Below are positions 8,452 to 17,384 of a stretch of 64,000 bases of DNA, piece by piece; within the stretch, counting starts at the first letter, position 1, and each line of letters starts with the position of its first letter. Below the pieces are notes generated by a model, which worked only from the letters and a program-made list of their open reading frames with translations, was not told the DNA's origin and did no database searches. This DNA is from Polymorphobacter fuscus (lineage in GTDB: Bacteria > Pseudomonadota > Alphaproteobacteria > Sphingomonadales > Sphingomonadaceae), in the NCBI RefSeq assembly GCF_011927825.1, contig NZ_JAATJI010000001.1, positions 1,860,001 through 1,924,000 on the forward strand, read 5' to 3'. The position numbers and the translations under genes are program-made.

Positions 8452-9585
8452 GTGGCCGGTGGGGGCCATGTGCAGCGGCAGGATGCCAGCCTGAAGTTCG
8501 CCGATGCAACGCAGGTTGCGGAGGTCGTCGATCGGGCGGAGCCGTATCGGCTCCCGAATGACGCGCGCGTCGCCAATGCACGGCCAGACCATCAACGCGT
8601 CCTGATCGTTGTTCCCTGCCTCGACGAGGCCGCCAATCTGCCCGACCTGTTGCCGCAGCTTGCCGCCGAAAACCCCGCGGCGACCATCGTCGTTGTCGAC
8701 GGCGGCAGCACGGACGGAAGCAGGGCGATCGTGTCAGGCCTGGCGCAGCGCCTGCCCGGCCTGCGCCTTCTCGACAATCCGCACAGGATCCAGAGCGCCG
8801 GCATCAACCTGGCTGTCGCTGCCTATGGCGACGGCCATGACTGGCTGGTCCGGGTGGACGCCCATTGCCGTTACCCGGCAGGCTTCGTCCCCATGTTGCT
8901 GGCCGCTGCCGACCGGCGCCACGCCGCCAGTGTCGTGGTGCCGATGGTGACGCGGGGCGATTCCTGTTTCCAGCGGGCCGCGGCGGCAGCGCAGAATTCG
9001 ATCATCGGCACCGGCGGCGCGTCGCACCGCAGGCTGGGCGACGGCGGTTATGTCGACCATGGTCACCATGCCTTGTTCGCGCTGGCAACATTCACCGCCG
9101 CAGGTGGTTATGACGACAGTTTTCCGCACAACGAGGATGCCGAGCTCGACACGCGGTTGACGGCACGCGGCGTACGTATCTGGCTCGAACCCGGCGCCGC
9201 GCTGGTCTATGCGCCGCGGCGCACGCCGCAGGCCCTGTTCCGCCAATATGTCAATTACGGGCGCGGCCGCGCGCGCACGGTGGCGAAACATCGCCTGCCG
9301 CTCAAATTGCGCCAGACCCTGCCGCTGCTGGTTTTGCCGGCGGCCGTCCTGGCCGTGCTGGGCACGGGTCTTGCATTTTTTCTGGCGCCGGCCTTTGGCG
9401 TGCTGGCGCTGCCGGCACTGGCCTGGGCAACCTGCTGCGCCGGGTTCGGCCTCTGGATGGGGGTGCGGGACCGGTCGCGCTGCGCTGCACTCGGTGGCCT
9501 TGCGGCCATGATCATGCATCTGGGCTGGTCGATGGGCTATTGGCAAATGCGATTCTCGGGCTCGGTCCAGGCCGCAACATCCTGA
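8452..9585 (+). CDS. Family 2 glycosyltransferase, ExoA-like
   Basis: A 377-residue inverting glycosyltransferase with a cytoplasmic GT-A catalytic domain (about 48-280) and C-terminal membrane segments (about 288-322 and 350-370). It shows the opening VLIVVPCLDEAANL, VVVDGGSTDGS, the metal-binding region VRVDAHCRYP, the acceptor signature GYVDHGHHA and the HNEDAELDTRL acid pair. The layout resembles ExoA of succinoglycan synthesis, which adds a glucose to the lipid-linked intermediate. The start is uncertain: a GTG at 8452 gives a roughly 45-residue leader without homology. It is the first gene of the polysaccharide island, after a 125-bp gap with no gene. Confidence 0.85.
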   Translation: MAGGGHVQRQDASLKFADATQVAEVVDRAEPYRLPNDARVANARPDHQRVLIVVPCLDEAANLPDLLPQLAAENPAATIVVVDGGSTDGSRAIVSGLAQRLPGLRLLDNPHRIQSAGINLAVAAYGDGHDWLVRVDAHCRYPAGFVPMLLAAADRRHAASVVVPMVTRGDSCFQRAAAAAQNSIIGTGGASHRRLGDGGYVDHGHHALFALATFTAAGGYDDSFPHNEDAELDTRLTARGVRIWLEPGAALVYAPRRTPQALFRQYVNYGRGRARTVAKHRLPLKLRQTLPLLVLPAAVLAVLGTGLAFFLAPAFGVLALPALAWATCCAGFGLWMGVRDRSRCAALGGLAAMIMHLGWSMGYWQMRFSGSVQAATS

Positions 9586-9748
9586 GCAATCCGAACTTAT
9601 CAAAAGCAGTACTGCCATCGAAGGCGTTTGCCTGCGGCCAATAGTTTGACAAAGTCCTAACGATACGGAGGCGATCGAAAACGCATGGGCTGCAGGCAAA
9701 GCGGTCCTGACCGTAATTCGAAGCATCGGTTCAAATTGGGGGGCTTGG

Positions 9749-10666
9749 GTGAACAGCAACCAGATCGGCGTTGCATGTGGCAACCGCAACGATGACGGGC
9801 ATTCGTCGCCGCGCGGCCACGCAGCGGGACGGCAGTTCCGCTTGTGGCCTGTCATCGGTGGCCTGTGTGCCAGCCTGCTCCTGCTTGGCTGTGACAAGCA
9901 GCCGGGTGGCCAGGTCGTGGCCGTTGTCGGCGACGACGAGATCACGCTGACCGAATTGCGCGCCGAAGCGCGCACGCCGCCGACGGCAGCCGAGCCCGAA
10001 GTGCTTGCCGCCAATGCGGCCGCGCTCGAACGGCTGACCGACCGCAACCTGCTTGCCAAATATGCCCGCGACAAGGGGTTCGACCGGTCCCCCGACTATG
10101 TGGCCCGGCGGCGCCAGATCGAACAGCAGCTGCTGGCCACGCTCGCCATCCGCGAGCTTGCCGGCACGCCGCCCAAGCCATCGCCGGCCGAGGTGCAGAA
10201 GTTCATCGATGCCAACCCGACGCTGTTCGCCCAGCGCCAGCGCCTCGACATCGATCGTATCCAGCTGGCCGGGCGGGTCGACCAGCCCGTCATCCAGTCG
10301 CTGGTCAAGCTGCAGGATCTCGATGCGACCGCCGCGCGGCTGACAGCCGAAGGAATCCAGTTCCGGCGGGGACGCGGCGTCTTCGACACGGCCAGCGTCG
10401 ACCCCGGCGTGGCGAAGCAGATCGCCGCTCTGCCCGATGGCGAAGTCTTCGACCTGACGATGAACGGAGCGACATACATTGCGGCGATCACCGGCCGCGC
10501 GCCGCTTCCCAGCACGCCCGCGAACTGGAACGGCCTGGCGACGGCCGCGGTGGCCCGATCGCAGGTCGCATCGCGGGTCGAAACGGAACTTGCCAAGCTG
10601 CGCAAGGCGACACCGATCCAATATGATGCCGCCTATCGCCAGGCCAAAAAGGCACCGGCGGCGTGA
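9749..10666 (+). CDS. EpsD-type lipoprotein, putative peptidyl-prolyl isomerase-like
   Basis: A 305-residue secreted lipoprotein with a late signal sequence and lipobox LLLLGC (Cys about 48), then VVAVVGDDEITLTEL, which opens SurA/parvulin-like chaperone domains and EpsD-family proteins of exosortase-linked polysaccharide loci. A helical N-terminal domain (ALERLTDRNLLAKYARDKGF) precedes a degenerate isomerase-like region. It starts with GTG at 9749, preceded by a GGGGGG run. A glycosyltransferase begins 33 bases downstream, so the two are probably co-transcribed. It probably helps fold or place outer-membrane export components (inference). The EpsD family assignment rests on motif and context only. 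Confidence 0.72.
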   Translation: MNSNQIGVACGNRNDDGHSSPRGHAAGRQFRLWPVIGGLCASLLLLGCDKQPGGQVVAVVGDDEITLTELRAEARTPPTAAEPEVLAANAAALERLTDRNLLAKYARDKGFDRSPDYVARRRQIEQQLLATLAIRELAGTPPKPSPAEVQKFIDANPTLFAQRQRLDIDRIQLAGRVDQPVIQSLVKLQDLDATAARLTAEGIQFRRGRGVFDTASVDPGVAKQIAALPDGEVFDLTMNGATYIAAITGRAPLPSTPANWNGLATAAVARSQVASRVETELAKLRKATPIQYDAAYRQAKKAPAA

Positions 10667-10699
10667 CGCCATGACGGCCTTGGCATCAACGGGCCGGCG

Positions 10700-11830
10700 G
10701 TGACCCGGCACCTGGCCTATTTCGTCCATGATCTCGGCGATGCTGCCGTCGCACGCCGGGTCCGCATGATCCACGCGGGCGGCCTCAGGGTCACTGTCAT
10801 CGGCTTTCACCGGCACGGCACGCCACCGGCGTTCATCGACGGTGCGCCCACACTCGACCTTGGCGCCACCGCCGATGGCCGCTTGCTGCAGCGCGCCGGG
10901 GCCGTGCTGCGCACATTGCTACGTTTCCGGCCCGTCGCCGCCGCCATGGACGATTGCGACATGGTCATGGCGCGCAACCTGGAAATGCTGGTGCTCGCCA
11001 ACCGCGGGCGCGGTGGCCGCCGACTGGTGTACGAATGTCTCGATATCCATGGGCTGCTGCTTGGCAACAGCCTGGCGTCACGCCTCATCCAGCGGATCGA
11101 ACGCAACCTGCTGCGGCGCGTCGATCTGGTCATCACCTCCTCCAGCCGTTTCATCGACGAATATTTCCACAGGCGGCGATCGACGTCCGTCCCGCTGCTG
11201 CTTGTGGAAAACAAGGTGCTGGCGCTGACCGGCCGGGCGCCGGTGATCGGCGAAGCGCCGCCGGCGCCACCATGGGTGATCGGCTGGTTCGGCATGCTGC
11301 GCTGCCGCCGCAGCCTGCGCATGCTGATCGAAATGGTACGCCGATCGGGCGGCGGAATCGAACTGGTGCTCGCCGGCGTGCCTGCGGTCAGGGAACTCGG
11401 CGATCTGTTCGAAGTCGCAAAGACGGTCCCCGGCATTCATGTCAGCGGCGCCTATGGCCCCGACGATCTGTCGTCGCTTTACAGCCGCGTCCACTTTGCC
11501 TGGGCAATCGATTATTTCGAGGAAGGGCTGAATTCGGCCTGGTTGATGCCCAACCGCCTTTACGAGGCATTGGCCCATGGCGCCGTCCCGATCGCGCTTG
11601 GCGAGGTCGAAACCGGCGCCTGGCTGCAGCGCCACGCCGTCGGTCTTGTGGTCGATACGGCCGACAATGTGCCGGCGCTGCTCGATCGACTGCAGCCAGC
11701 GGATTTTGCAGTGCTGCGCGCACGCGTGGCGCAGTTGCCGCGATCCGCGGTCGTCGTGGGCCCGGCAGCATGCCACGCACTTGCCGCCGCGATTGCGGAT
11801 GAACAGCAGCCAGTTGCAGTGGCAGCCTAG
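10700..11830 (+). CDS. Glycosyltransferase, GT4-like (ExoL-like)
   Basis: A 376-residue GT-B-type sugar transferase. The N-terminal half begins LAYFVHDLGDAAVARRVRMI and contains MARNLEMLVLA, YECLDIH and SSRFIDEYF. The C-terminal half has WVIGWFGMLRCRRSL, FAWAIDYFEEGLNSAWLMPNRLYEAL and GAVPIALGEVETG, which match the donor-binding half of GT4 enzymes (E-x7-E region near residue 280). The opening resembles ExoL of succinoglycan synthesis. It starts with GTG 33 bases after the EpsD-like gene and ends four bases into the convergent export gene (overlap 11827-11830). Confidence 0.8.
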   Translation: MTRHLAYFVHDLGDAAVARRVRMIHAGGLRVTVIGFHRHGTPPAFIDGAPTLDLGATADGRLLQRAGAVLRTLLRFRPVAAAMDDCDMVMARNLEMLVLANRGRGGRRLVYECLDIHGLLLGNSLASRLIQRIERNLLRRVDLVITSSSRFIDEYFHRRRSTSVPLLLVENKVLALTGRAPVIGEAPPAPPWVIGWFGMLRCRRSLRMLIEMVRRSGGGIELVLAGVPAVRELGDLFEVAKTVPGIHVSGAYGPDDLSSLYSRVHFAWAIDYFEEGLNSAWLMPNRLYEALAHGAVPIALGEVETGAWLQRHAVGLVVDTADNVPALLDRLQPADFAVLRARVAQLPRSAVVVGPAACHALAAAIADEQQPVAVAA

Positions 11831-12414
11831 AAATGCCGTTCGGGGATCCTGATCGTGTCACCGGCACGGACGATCACTGGGCCTGTCCGGCGCAGGTCGA
11901 GCAGAGTCTCGGACGTTTCATTGGCGCGCCGGATGAAGACCTTGCGGGTGTTGGCCCGGTACGTGTAGCCGGCAGCGGTCGCCACGGCCTGCTGCAGCGT
12001 CAGGCCGGTGGACACGGCATATTCGCCCGGCCGGCCCACTTCGCCCAGAATGTAGAAGGGGCGGAACGACACCACCTGGATGCTGACCCGCGGATCATTG
12101 AGGTAACCATCGGCCAGGGCCTTGGTCAGCGCCACCTGCAACGTCTCGACCGTCTTGTCGGTGGCCGCAACATTGCCGATCAGCGGAAACGACAGGTTGC
12201 CGCCGCTGGTCACGACATATTCCCCGCTGAGATTGTCTTCCCCGAAAACGACGATGCGAACCTTGTCACCGGGGGCGAGCGTATATTCCACATTGGGCGC
12301 CGGCGTTGTCGCCGTGACGCTTTCGGCCGCCTGCGCGGTGGCACCCATGTGGAGCGGCAAGGCAAGCGCCACCAGCAGCAAGAACAACGATTGCAGAATT
12401 CGCATCATCCTCAT
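11827..12414 (-). CDS. Polysaccharide export protein, short Wza/ExoF type
   Basis: A 195-residue periplasmic/outer-membrane export protein with a signal peptide (about 1-30, LLLVALALPLHMGATAQA). A poly-export domain follows (YTLAPGDKVRIVVFGEDNLSG, LSFPLIGNVAATDKTV, LNDPRVSIQVVSFRPFYILG), then one SLBB-like domain (EVGRPGEYAVSTGLTLQQAV, RVRAGDTIRIPERHF-type end). It is about half the length of E. coli Wza and lacks a second SLBB repeat and any C-terminal barrel helix, so it may need a separate outer-membrane partner. The start at 12414 has a GGGGG leader. It lies alone on the minus strand between plus-strand glycosyltransferases. Confidence 0.87.
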   Translation of the reverse strand: MRMMRILQSLFLLLVALALPLHMGATAQAAESVTATTPAPNVEYTLAPGDKVRIVVFGEDNLSGEYVVTSGGNLSFPLIGNVAATDKTVETLQVALTKALADGYLNDPRVSIQVVSFRPFYILGEVGRPGEYAVSTGLTLQQAVATAAGYTYRANTRKVFIRRANETSETLLDLRRTGPVIVRAGDTIRIPERHF

Positions 12415-12581
12415 CCCCCATTCCGGCCGCATTCCGCGCGGCTTGCCGGCAAGACCGCAATCGATGGAGCGGGTTGCCGCCGGCAACTGATGAAGATTTG
12501 TTTAACCCAAAGCCACGACGGTGTGAATGCCGTTCGAGCGATGCCAGCGGCGAAACGACCTCTCAGAATCGGTGGTCGGCG

Positions 12582-13559
12582 ATGACTCTACACAGCGGCA
12601 TCTGCGTCATCATCCCGGCCTGGAACGCCGAAGCCACGATCGTGCGGGCGGTCACCTCGGCGCTGGCGCAACCGCAGGTCGCCGAAGTGCTCGTCGTCGA
12701 CGATGCTTCGACCGATGGCACCGCACAGTCTGCCACCGACGCCGATGACGGGTCGGGACGGTTGCGCGTTCTTTGTCAGCCCCGCAACATCGGGCCCGCG
12801 GCAGCGCGCAATGTCGCGATCGATGCCAGCACCGCGCCGCTTCTCGCCATCCTCGATTCGGACGATTTTTTGCTGCCCGGGCGTTTCGCGCCTCTGCTGG
12901 CCACACCTGGCTGGGATGCGATTGCCGACAACCTCGCCTTCGTGCCCGAGGATCAGGTTGCCGCGCTGGCACCGGCCACGCTCGACCACGGCACCGCGTC
13001 GCCACGACGGCTGTCGCTGGCGGAATTCGTCCTCGGCAACATCAGCGTTGCCGGCCAGCCGCGCGCAGAACTAGGCTTCGTCAAGCCCGTCATCCGCCGC
13101 TCCTTCCTCGCGGCTCATGGCCTGCGCTACGACGAATCGCTGCGACTGGGAGAAGATTACGCGCTCTATGCGCGCATTCTCGCGCGCGGCGGGGCTTTCC
13201 TGACTGTCGCGCGCTGTGGCTATGTGGCCGTCGAACGCGCCAGCTCGCTCAGCGGCTGTCATCGCGGTGTCGACCTCGCCAACCTTGCCGCTTCAGACCT
13301 GGCGTTGCTCGGCGAAGACGGTCTCGACGATTCGGCACGTCGCGCGATTCGCCGCCACCGCGATCAGACCGCCGCCAAGGCCCGGCACCGGCGCTTTCTC
13401 GACATGCGGCGTGCGCAGGGCCTGCCCGCGGCACTCGCACAGGCGCTGCTGCGACCGCACCAGGTTCCGCCCCTGGCCTTCGCCATCGCGCGTGACAAAT
13501 GGCGCGACCGTCACCCCGGCGCGCCCAAGCCGGCACAGGTGCGTTATCTCTTCGCGTGA
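12582..13559 (+). CDS. Family 2 glycosyltransferase, ExoO-like (first of tandem pair)
   Basis: A 325-residue GT-A sugar transferase: CVIIPAWNAEATIVRAV, VLVVDDASTDGT, NIGPAAARNVAID and the metal site LDSDDF. Middle motifs VADNL-type (AIADNLAF), GFVKPVIRR and RLGEDYALYARIL closely parallel the next gene, so the two look like a tandem duplication. The ATG at 12582 was chosen because it immediately precedes the conserved beta strand. Its end overlaps the next gene if that one starts at 13492. It probably adds a hexose to the repeat unit; ExoO-like resemblance is from memory. Confidence 0.83.
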   Translation: MTLHSGICVIIPAWNAEATIVRAVTSALAQPQVAEVLVVDDASTDGTAQSATDADDGSGRLRVLCQPRNIGPAAARNVAIDASTAPLLAILDSDDFLLPGRFAPLLATPGWDAIADNLAFVPEDQVAALAPATLDHGTASPRRLSLAEFVLGNISVAGQPRAELGFVKPVIRRSFLAAHGLRYDESLRLGEDYALYARILARGGAFLTVARCGYVAVERASSLSGCHRGVDLANLAASDLALLGEDGLDDSARRAIRRHRDQTAAKARHRRFLDMRRAQGLPAALAQALLRPHQVPPLAFAIARDKWRDRHPGAPKPAQVRYLFA

Positions 13560-14613
13560 CGCCTCGGGAGCCGGCGCCGCGCCGGGTTCGCCGGCCTTGG
13601 GCCCGCTGGTTTCCGTTGTCATCCCGGCGTTCAACGCAGGGCGATATCTGGAATCGGCAGTGCAATCGGCGCTGGCACAGACGCTGACGGCAATCGAGGT
13701 GATCATCGTCGATGACGGATCGACCGACGATACGCTGGTCGTTGCAATGCGGCTGCAGGCCGGCGACGCCCGGGTCCGTGTCGATCGGTTGGCGCGGAAC
13801 GCCGGTCCGGCGGCGGCGCGCAACCGGGCGCTGGAGCTGGCACGCGGCCGCTGGCTTGCCGTTCTGGACAGCGACGATGTGATGATCGCGTCACGGCTGG
13901 AGATGTTGACCGCGGCGGGCACCCGCGTCGATGCCGATATCGTCGCCGACAATTTGCTGGTGTTCGGTGACGGCCAAGCCGATGTCTTCCTCGATCGCGC
14001 CACCCCGCCTGGCTGGATCACAGCGGTCGACTATCTGCGCCGAACGGCCATTTACGGTGATGGCCCCAACCTCGGCTATCTCAAGCCGCTGATCCGCGTC
14101 GACCGGTTGCGGGCGGCCGACATCGGCTATGACGAGCGTCTGCGCATTGCCGAGGACGACGATCTCATCGTCAGGGCGCTGCTCGCCGACCTGCGCTATT
14201 GGTTCGAGCCGACCCCGGGCTATGGCTATCGTCGCCACGCCGGATCGACGTCGCACCGGCTGTCGCTCGCCAATGCCGAGGCCATGCTGGCGGCGGGCGA
14301 GCGCCACGAAGCCGCCGGCGTCGGCCGGGCTGCCGAGATTCGCGCGGCGCTGGCGCGGCGGCGTCGCGCCTTTCGGAAGGCGCGCGCCTTTGCAGCGCTG
14401 GTCCAGGCGCTAAAGGACCGGCGGCTGGCTGCGGCCGCCGGGATCGCGGTTGCCGATCCCGCCGCCGTCGTGCTGCTGCACATGCCCATCCGGGCCGCAC
14501 GCGACCGGTTCCTCGCCCGGTTCCGTCCCGACCGGCCGCGACAGCCGCCGCCACCCGCGCCGGCGACAGCGGCGGCGCTGGCAGCGCTGCGTCCCTTCGG
14601 AGTGGACGCATGA
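13492..14613 (+). CDS. Family 2 glycosyltransferase, ExoO-like (second of tandem pair)
   Basis: A GT-A sugar transferase of about 340-373 residues: VSVVIPAFNAGRYL, VIIVDDGSTDDT, NAGPAAARNRALE, VLDSDDVM, VADNLLVFG, GYLKPLIRVDRL and RIAEDDDLIVRALL. It shares this series of motifs with the preceding gene. The start is unclear: no ATG lies close to the domain, a GTG at 13492 overlaps the upstream gene by 68 bases, and a TTG at 13597 starts just before the first strand. The C-terminus is rich in Arg, Ala and Pro. Its stop overlaps the next start (ATGA at 14610), so translation is probably coupled. Confidence 0.8.
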   Translation: MTNGATVTPARPSRHRCVISSRDASGAGAAPGSPALGPLVSVVIPAFNAGRYLESAVQSALAQTLTAIEVIIVDDGSTDDTLVVAMRLQAGDARVRVDRLARNAGPAAARNRALELARGRWLAVLDSDDVMIASRLEMLTAAGTRVDADIVADNLLVFGDGQADVFLDRATPPGWITAVDYLRRTAIYGDGPNLGYLKPLIRVDRLRAADIGYDERLRIAEDDDLIVRALLADLRYWFEPTPGYGYRRHAGSTSHRLSLANAEAMLAAGERHEAAGVGRAAEIRAALARRRRAFRKARAFAALVQALKDRRLAAAAGIAVADPAAVVLLHMPIRAARDRFLARFRPDRPRQPPPPAPATAAALAALRPFGVDA

Positions 14614-15530
14614 CCACGCGGATCGACATCTGCGTCTGCACCTTCCGGCGCGCGTCGCTGACGCAAACGCTGGCATCGCTGGCGGCGCAGGCGTTGCCGC
14701 CCGGCATCCAGCTACGGGCGCTCGTTGCCGACAATGACGACACGGCGACCCGAAAGGCCGACATCATCGCCGCGGCAGAGGGGCTCGGGCTCGACCTTCG
14801 CTACATCCATGCGCCTGCGCGCAACATCTCGGTGGCGCGCAATGCCTGCCTCGATGCCGCCGATGCCGATTGGCTGGCGTTCATCGACGATGACGAGGTC
14901 GCGACGCCCGAATGGGTTGCGGCGCTGCTGGCCGCACGCGGCGACGCCGATATCGTTTTCGGCGTCTCCCAGGCGCGCTATCCCGATCCGGCGACACCGC
15001 GCTGGGTGGTGCGCGGTGATTTCCACAGCAACCGCATGGCCGGCAATGACGCCGCGTGGAACGGCTATACCGCGAACGTGCTGATCAACCGGCGCTTTGT
15101 CGCTGCCCGAAAGCTGCGCTTTGCCACGGCGCTCGGCGAGACCGGCGGCGAGGACACGATGTTCTTTTTCGATGCCCATCGTGCCGGCGCGCGCTTCGGC
15201 TATGCGCCGGCGGCGATCGTGCATGAAGACACGCCGATCGCCCGCGCCGGGCTGCGCTGGCTGGCGTTGCGCCGCTTTCGCTCCGGCCAGATCCATTATC
15301 TGCTGCTTCAGCGGCAGGGCAATGGCCCGCTTGCCGGCATGACCGCTCTGCCCAAGGCCCTCGCCTGTTTCGCCCTGGGGGTGGCGTCACTGCCACGGCC
15401 CGACCGGGCGGCGGCGGCGGTGCTGCGCGGCATGCTGCATGCCGGTGTCATCGCCTCGATGCTCGGCCAGGCGCCCTATCGCGAATATGCCGTTCGCGCG
15501 CCGGGCAGAGCGGCAGGCGAGCCGGGCTAG
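14610..15530 (+). CDS. Family 2 glycosyltransferase, ExoM-like
   Basis: A 306-residue GT-A transferase: RIDICVCTFRRASLTQTLAS, a shortened nucleotide-binding segment VADNDDTAT, APARNISVARNACLD and the DxD-like AFIDDDEVATPEWV. The acid motif GETGGEDTMFFFDAHRAG and IVHEDTPIARAGL follow. The ICVCTFRR opening resembles ExoM of succinoglycan synthesis. The start codon overlaps the stop of the upstream glycosyltransferase. The C-terminal 60 residues are hydrophobic (ALACFALGVASL), suggesting membrane association. It ends 44 bases before a convergent methyltransferase. Confidence 0.83.
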   Translation: MTTRIDICVCTFRRASLTQTLASLAAQALPPGIQLRALVADNDDTATRKADIIAAAEGLGLDLRYIHAPARNISVARNACLDAADADWLAFIDDDEVATPEWVAALLAARGDADIVFGVSQARYPDPATPRWVVRGDFHSNRMAGNDAAWNGYTANVLINRRFVAARKLRFATALGETGGEDTMFFFDAHRAGARFGYAPAAIVHEDTPIARAGLRWLALRRFRSGQIHYLLLQRQGNGPLAGMTALPKALACFALGVASLPRPDRAAAAVLRGMLHAGVIASMLGQAPYREYAVRAPGRAAGEPG

Positions 15531-15574
15531 GCCGCTTGCCACTGGCCGGGACGACCGTCCAGCGACCCGAAACC

Positions 15575-16261
15575 CTAGCGCTTTTTGAACACGACACCGA
15601 AATTGTCGCTGTACCGGCGGCCGACCAGGGTGCGTCCGACGACCGGGAGCGACTGCCAGCGGGTGTGCAACAGCTTGGGAATCGTGCCCGCATCGGTGTA
15701 GAAGAAGTGCAGGCGATCAAAGCCCGCCTCGCGCCCGGCGCGATCGAAATCGACTTCGCTGACCGGGGTGATGTGCGCCGGATAATTGCTGTCGTCGAAC
15801 TGGGCGTGATGGCCGCGTGCGGCCATCGTGAGGATCGACCGGTAGCTGCCGGTGTTGGGAGTCGTCAGCACGGCAGTTCCGCCCGGACGCAACAACCGGT
15901 GGATCTCGCGCAGCATCGCCCGCGGGTTTTCCAGGTGCTCGATCACTTCGATGGCGACAATCAGGTCGAACATGTCAGGGCCTAGCGGCAGGTCGGCATT
16001 CAGGTCGCCCCGATGCCATTCAACATCGGCGGCAACGCCCGGCGGACGCGCCATGATGTCGGCAGCGGCAATCGCGGCGGCTGGAAAGGCCGCGCGCAGG
16101 CTTGGCAGGAAGCTGCCGCTGCCCGACCCGAAATCGAGAACATGCGCCGCCGCCGGGCACGCCTGGCAAGCTGCGGCAAGCGCCACCCGGTGAATGTCGC
16201 TGCTCGACGTTCCGCCCGACTGGACGGCGGCGGCAAGCCTGGCCTGTTCGATACCCGGCAT
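15575..16261 (-). CDS. Class I SAM-dependent methyltransferase
   Basis: A 228-residue methyltransferase with the SAM-binding motif VLDFGSGSGSFLPSL near residue 50, the second acidic strand AAADIMARPPG, MFDLIVAIEVIEHLENP (motif II) and LLRPGGTAVLTTPNTGSY (motif III). It probably O-methylates a sugar of the polysaccharide or its lipid-linked intermediate; small-molecule targets are equally possible by sequence. It starts at 16261, two bases after the stop of the upstream glycosyltransferase-like gene, forming a two-gene operon on the minus strand. Confidence 0.85.
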   Translation of the reverse strand: MPGIEQARLAAAVQSGGTSSSDIHRVALAAACQACPAAAHVLDFGSGSGSFLPSLRAAFPAAAIAAADIMARPPGVAADVEWHRGDLNADLPLGPDMFDLIVAIEVIEHLENPRAMLREIHRLLRPGGTAVLTTPNTGSYRSILTMAARGHHAQFDDSNYPAHITPVSEVDFDRAGREAGFDRLHFFYTDAGTIPKLLHTRWQSLPVVGRTLVGRRYSDNFGVVFKKR

Positions 16262-16263
16262 GG

Positions 16264-17355
16264 TCAAGCACTCCGCGCCACGGCGCCCTTCAAGAGGCGC
16301 ATGATGTCGGCCGGCACCGCCAGCGGCAGCCCGCCAAGCGGTGCGCTGTCCCCGACCAGACGTCGCATGGCCGCCGCGACTCGGGACTGCGGTGCCAGCC
16401 ATGCCGGGTCGGCAAGCTCGCCGGCATAATGCCTGGCAAGCGCAGTGTAGGGCGACAGATCGTTGTAGACGGCAAGGAACCGCTTGCGCACCGATTTGCC
16501 GGCAGCGTCACGCGGCCACCACGGCCGGAACCCCTGCGAATGGACAAAGGGCGGCATGCCGTGGCGCAGATGCGCCAGCCGTTCGGCCACCGTATAGCCC
16601 GACGTCCCGAAGAACTGGATGATGTCGTCACCGCGCGCGAGAAAGCGGATCGGGAAATGGGCAAACTCGGCACTCGCCAGCAAGGCGGTCAAAACCTCTT
16701 GGTCACCCATCATGTGAAGGCCGCGTTCGGTCCACGGCAGCGCCTGGGCGGCGCGATAGTCCGGACTTTCGAGCAGCGCCTGCCACTTTTCAAGCAGGCC
16801 GATGTGGCGGGACGTGACCCGAATGACCCCGGTATTGGCCGTGAACGGCAGGCTGCGGCCGACGGTCATGCCCCACAGCCGGGCCCGCAGTCCGTCGGGA
16901 TCGGCGTAACCGCTGCAAAGCGCCTCCTCCGTGACGGCGATGGTGTCGGCAGACAGCCCTGCGAACAACGGCCGGAAATCGGCGGCGATGAGAATGTCGG
17001 AATCGATCCAGAGAATATTGTCGAAGCCGTTCCGCAGCATCGTGCGCAGCGCCAGCGGCTTGATGTCATATTTGGTCCACACGCCATCGAGCGGGGTATC
17101 GGCGAGCATCGCATCTGGAAACCGTGCGAGCCACTGCACGAAGTCCGGGCTGGCATTGGGGCAGAACAAATGGGCGCGGGTGCCGGGGCAATGTTCCGCC
17201 AGGCTGGCGACAAGGATGCGCAACGCCGGCTCGCACGAAACCCGGTCCTCGGCGATGCAGCACACCAGCGGCGCGGCCGCGGGATCGCTCTGCGCAGTCG
17301 CGGCAGCGCCGCGCGAGGCGTCCGCGTCATTGCACATCGCGCAGATTCCGAGCAT
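16264..17355 (-). CDS. Putative nucleotide-sugar glycosyltransferase, GT-A fold
   Basis: A 363-residue protein beginning with a Cys-containing variable leader, then VCCIAEDRVSCEPALRILVA, which starts many retaining GT-A transferases. The metal-binding DxD is in ILWIDSDILIAADF near residue 115-128. FTANTGVIRVT and MGDQEVLTALLAS are the acceptor/donor-site patterns of nucleotide-diphospho-sugar transferases. No match to a named Exo protein was recognised. It heads a pair with the methyltransferase and is divergent from the O-antigen-ligase-like gene, whose start is 29 bases away. An alternative start is Met7 at 17337. Confidence 0.7.
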   Translation of the reverse strand: MLGICAMCNDADASRGAAATAQSDPAAAPLVCCIAEDRVSCEPALRILVASLAEHCPGTRAHLFCPNASPDFVQWLARFPDAMLADTPLDGVWTKYDIKPLALRTMLRNGFDNILWIDSDILIAADFRPLFAGLSADTIAVTEEALCSGYADPDGLRARLWGMTVGRSLPFTANTGVIRVTSRHIGLLEKWQALLESPDYRAAQALPWTERGLHMMGDQEVLTALLASAEFAHFPIRFLARGDDIIQFFGTSGYTVAERLAHLRHGMPPFVHSQGFRPWWPRDAAGKSVRKRFLAVYNDLSPYTALARHYAGELADPAWLAPQSRVAAAMRRLVGDSAPLGGLPLAVPADIMRLLKGAVARSA

Positions 17356-17384
17356 GTTTCAGCAGCACAAGGGGTTCCTTCCAG

